A stretch of 5,911 nucleotides of DNA from an uncultured Bacteroidales bacterium (GTDB taxonomy: Bacteria; Bacteroidota; Bacteroidia; Bacteroidales; Bacteroidaceae): contig CADCOX010000411.1 in assembly GCA_902803195.1 (NCBI GenBank), positions 1-5,911 on the forward strand, read 5' to 3'. The translations under genes were made by a program, and so were the position numbers. The notes beneath the pieces are model-generated. The model saw nothing but the letters and a program-made list of their open reading frames with translations, made no database searches and had not been told where the DNA came from. Positions 5,250 to 5,911 of the stretch are shown here, one piece after another (positions within the stretch are counted from its first letter, which is position 1; every line of letters begins with the position of its first letter).

Positions 5250-5911
5250 TCCTCTCGTTCCCCTTGGTGTACTGGATGGCCAACATCGTGAGGTCGTCGC
5301 TCTGCTCAGCAGTGCCGACGAAACGATGGACGGCCGCTGTAATCTCCGAGACGAGCGTTTCGGGCGACACCGGCCTTTGGCCGACGCTTTCATGCAGACG
5401 GCTGACGCCGAACTGGGCATGTGAGGTGTCCTCAGCCTCGGTGAGGCCGTCAGTAAACAGGAAGAGGATATCATTGGGGGCGAGGCTATCGTGCTGGAGG
5501 GTATAAGCCCACGACATCATGACGCCCACGGGGAGGTTGGCGTCGCAGTTCAGGTGGCGGAGCGTTCCGTCGGCAGCGATGAGGAGGGGAGCATCGTGAC
5601 CCGCATTGCTGTAGTCGAGACGACCGGTGCGCAGGTCGAGGACACCCACGAACAAGGTGACAAACATATTCGACTCGTTGCGTGGCGTGACGGCATCGTT
5701 CAACGTGACGAGGATGCGCTCGGGGCTGTCCTCCGACGCCGAGAGCGTACGGAACTGGGCACTAGTGACGGCCATGATGAGCGAGGCGGGAACACCTTTT
5801 CCCGAGACGTCGCCGATGCAGAAGAAGAGGCGCTCATCGCGGATGAAGAAGTCGTAGAGATCGCCACCTACGGCCTTGGCGGGCGTGAGTTGCCCGAAGA
5901 TGTCAATGTCC
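5245..5911 (-). CDS. SpoIIE/RsbU-family PP2C phosphatase, C-terminal part
   Basis: The frame is open to the window edge, so 221 residues of the 3' end are visible and the N-terminus is missing. The visible part is a SpoIIE-type PP2C serine phosphatase domain, the class that dephosphorylates anti-anti-sigma (STAS) partners. The metal-binding acidic residues are all present: D17 and D20 in AVGGDLYDFF, D34 in GDVSGKGVPASL, D154 in FTDGLTEAED, and D205/D206 in SDDLTM. MFVTLFVGVLD and YSNAGHDAPLLI are further family signatures. The domain is therefore probably active. An N-terminal sensor, often membrane-bound or HAMP-containing in relatives, may lie outside the window. Translation could not sensibly begin at the ATG at 5775, because essential motifs precede it. 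The TAG stop (5247-5245) lies in the TCTAGA array, and the last residues GNERN come from decayed repeat units. Confidence 0.95.
   Translation of the reverse strand, partial: DIDIFGQLTPAKAVGGDLYDFFIRDERLFFCIGDVSGKGVPASLIMAVTSAQFRTLSASEDSPERILVTLNDAVTPRNESNMFVTLFVGVLDLRTGRLDYSNAGHDAPLLIAADGTLRHLNCDANLPVGVMMSWAYTLQHDSLAPNDILFLFTDGLTEAEDTSHAQFGVSRLHESVGQRPVSPETLVSEITAAVHRFVGTAEQSDDLTMLAIQYTKGNERN

Noticed and set aside
5035..5424. Open frame on the + strand with LDS repeats across the TCTAGA array.
   Set aside because: The repeats are the direct result of a 9-bp DNA period, the frame then runs antisense through the phosphatase gene, and its start lies within the dehydrogenase leader. A real repeat protein is unlikely.
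5100..5474. Open frame on the - strand with RES/RLS repeats.
   Set aside because: It is out of frame with the phosphatase gene on the same strand, and its Ser-Arg pattern is again the array translated.
5773..5775. ATG at 5775 as the start of the phosphatase gene.
   Set aside because: The frame stays open upstream to the window edge and encodes the essential GGDLYDFF and GDVSGKG motifs, so the gene begins outside the window.

Overview
The window looks like chromosomal DNA from a Bacteroidota, most likely Bacteroidales, genome with a moderately high GC content. Three things point there. Two promoters match the Bacteroidota TTTG / TAnnTTTG consensus with 20-bp spacers, and a third has the -7 element. 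The genes have A-rich leaders without clear Shine-Dalgarno sites. The proteins are typical of the group: a DUF4369/thioredoxin-like lipoprotein, a TPR lipoprotein with an OmpA-like patch, and a PRK07097-type short-chain dehydrogenase. The genus cannot be fixed from the sequence alone.

Layout, left to right. A short leader carries the promoter of xerD (108-1097, +), a complete site-specific tyrosine recombinase. A second promoter (1154-1185) drives a 564-residue lipoprotein (1236-2930, +) with an OmpA-like region and C-terminal TPR-like helices. A 33-bp near-perfect inverted repeat follows at 2951-3059. Its right arm lies inside the next gene (2985-3995, +), a DUF4369 plus thioredoxin-fold lipoprotein that has lost the redox CXXC. 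A GTTGACRA octamer array (4002-4100), a likely bidirectional terminator (4112-4151) and an inverted copy of the octamer motif (4175-4189) separate it from a convergent short-chain dehydrogenase of the gluconate 5-dehydrogenase/KduD type (4201-5004, -). Further right come that gene's promoter, a 9-bp TCTAGAnnn tandem array (5118-5249), and the 3' part of a SpoIIE/RsbU-type PP2C phosphatase (5245 to the window edge, -) whose stop codon lies in the array.

The five genes do not form one pathway: chromosome-dimer resolution, two envelope lipoproteins that may be cotranscribed, sugar-acid catabolism, and a signalling phosphatase. No gene-free stretch exceeds 300 bases. I see no CRISPR array, tRNA, rRNA, insertion sequence or defence system. 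The most unusual content is in the gene boundaries: three different short-period repeats (units of about 8, 8 and 9 bp) each touch a start or stop region. One appears to encode the hydrophobic core of a lipoprotein signal peptide, one follows both convergent genes in sense orientation, and one supplies the stop codon of the phosphatase gene.
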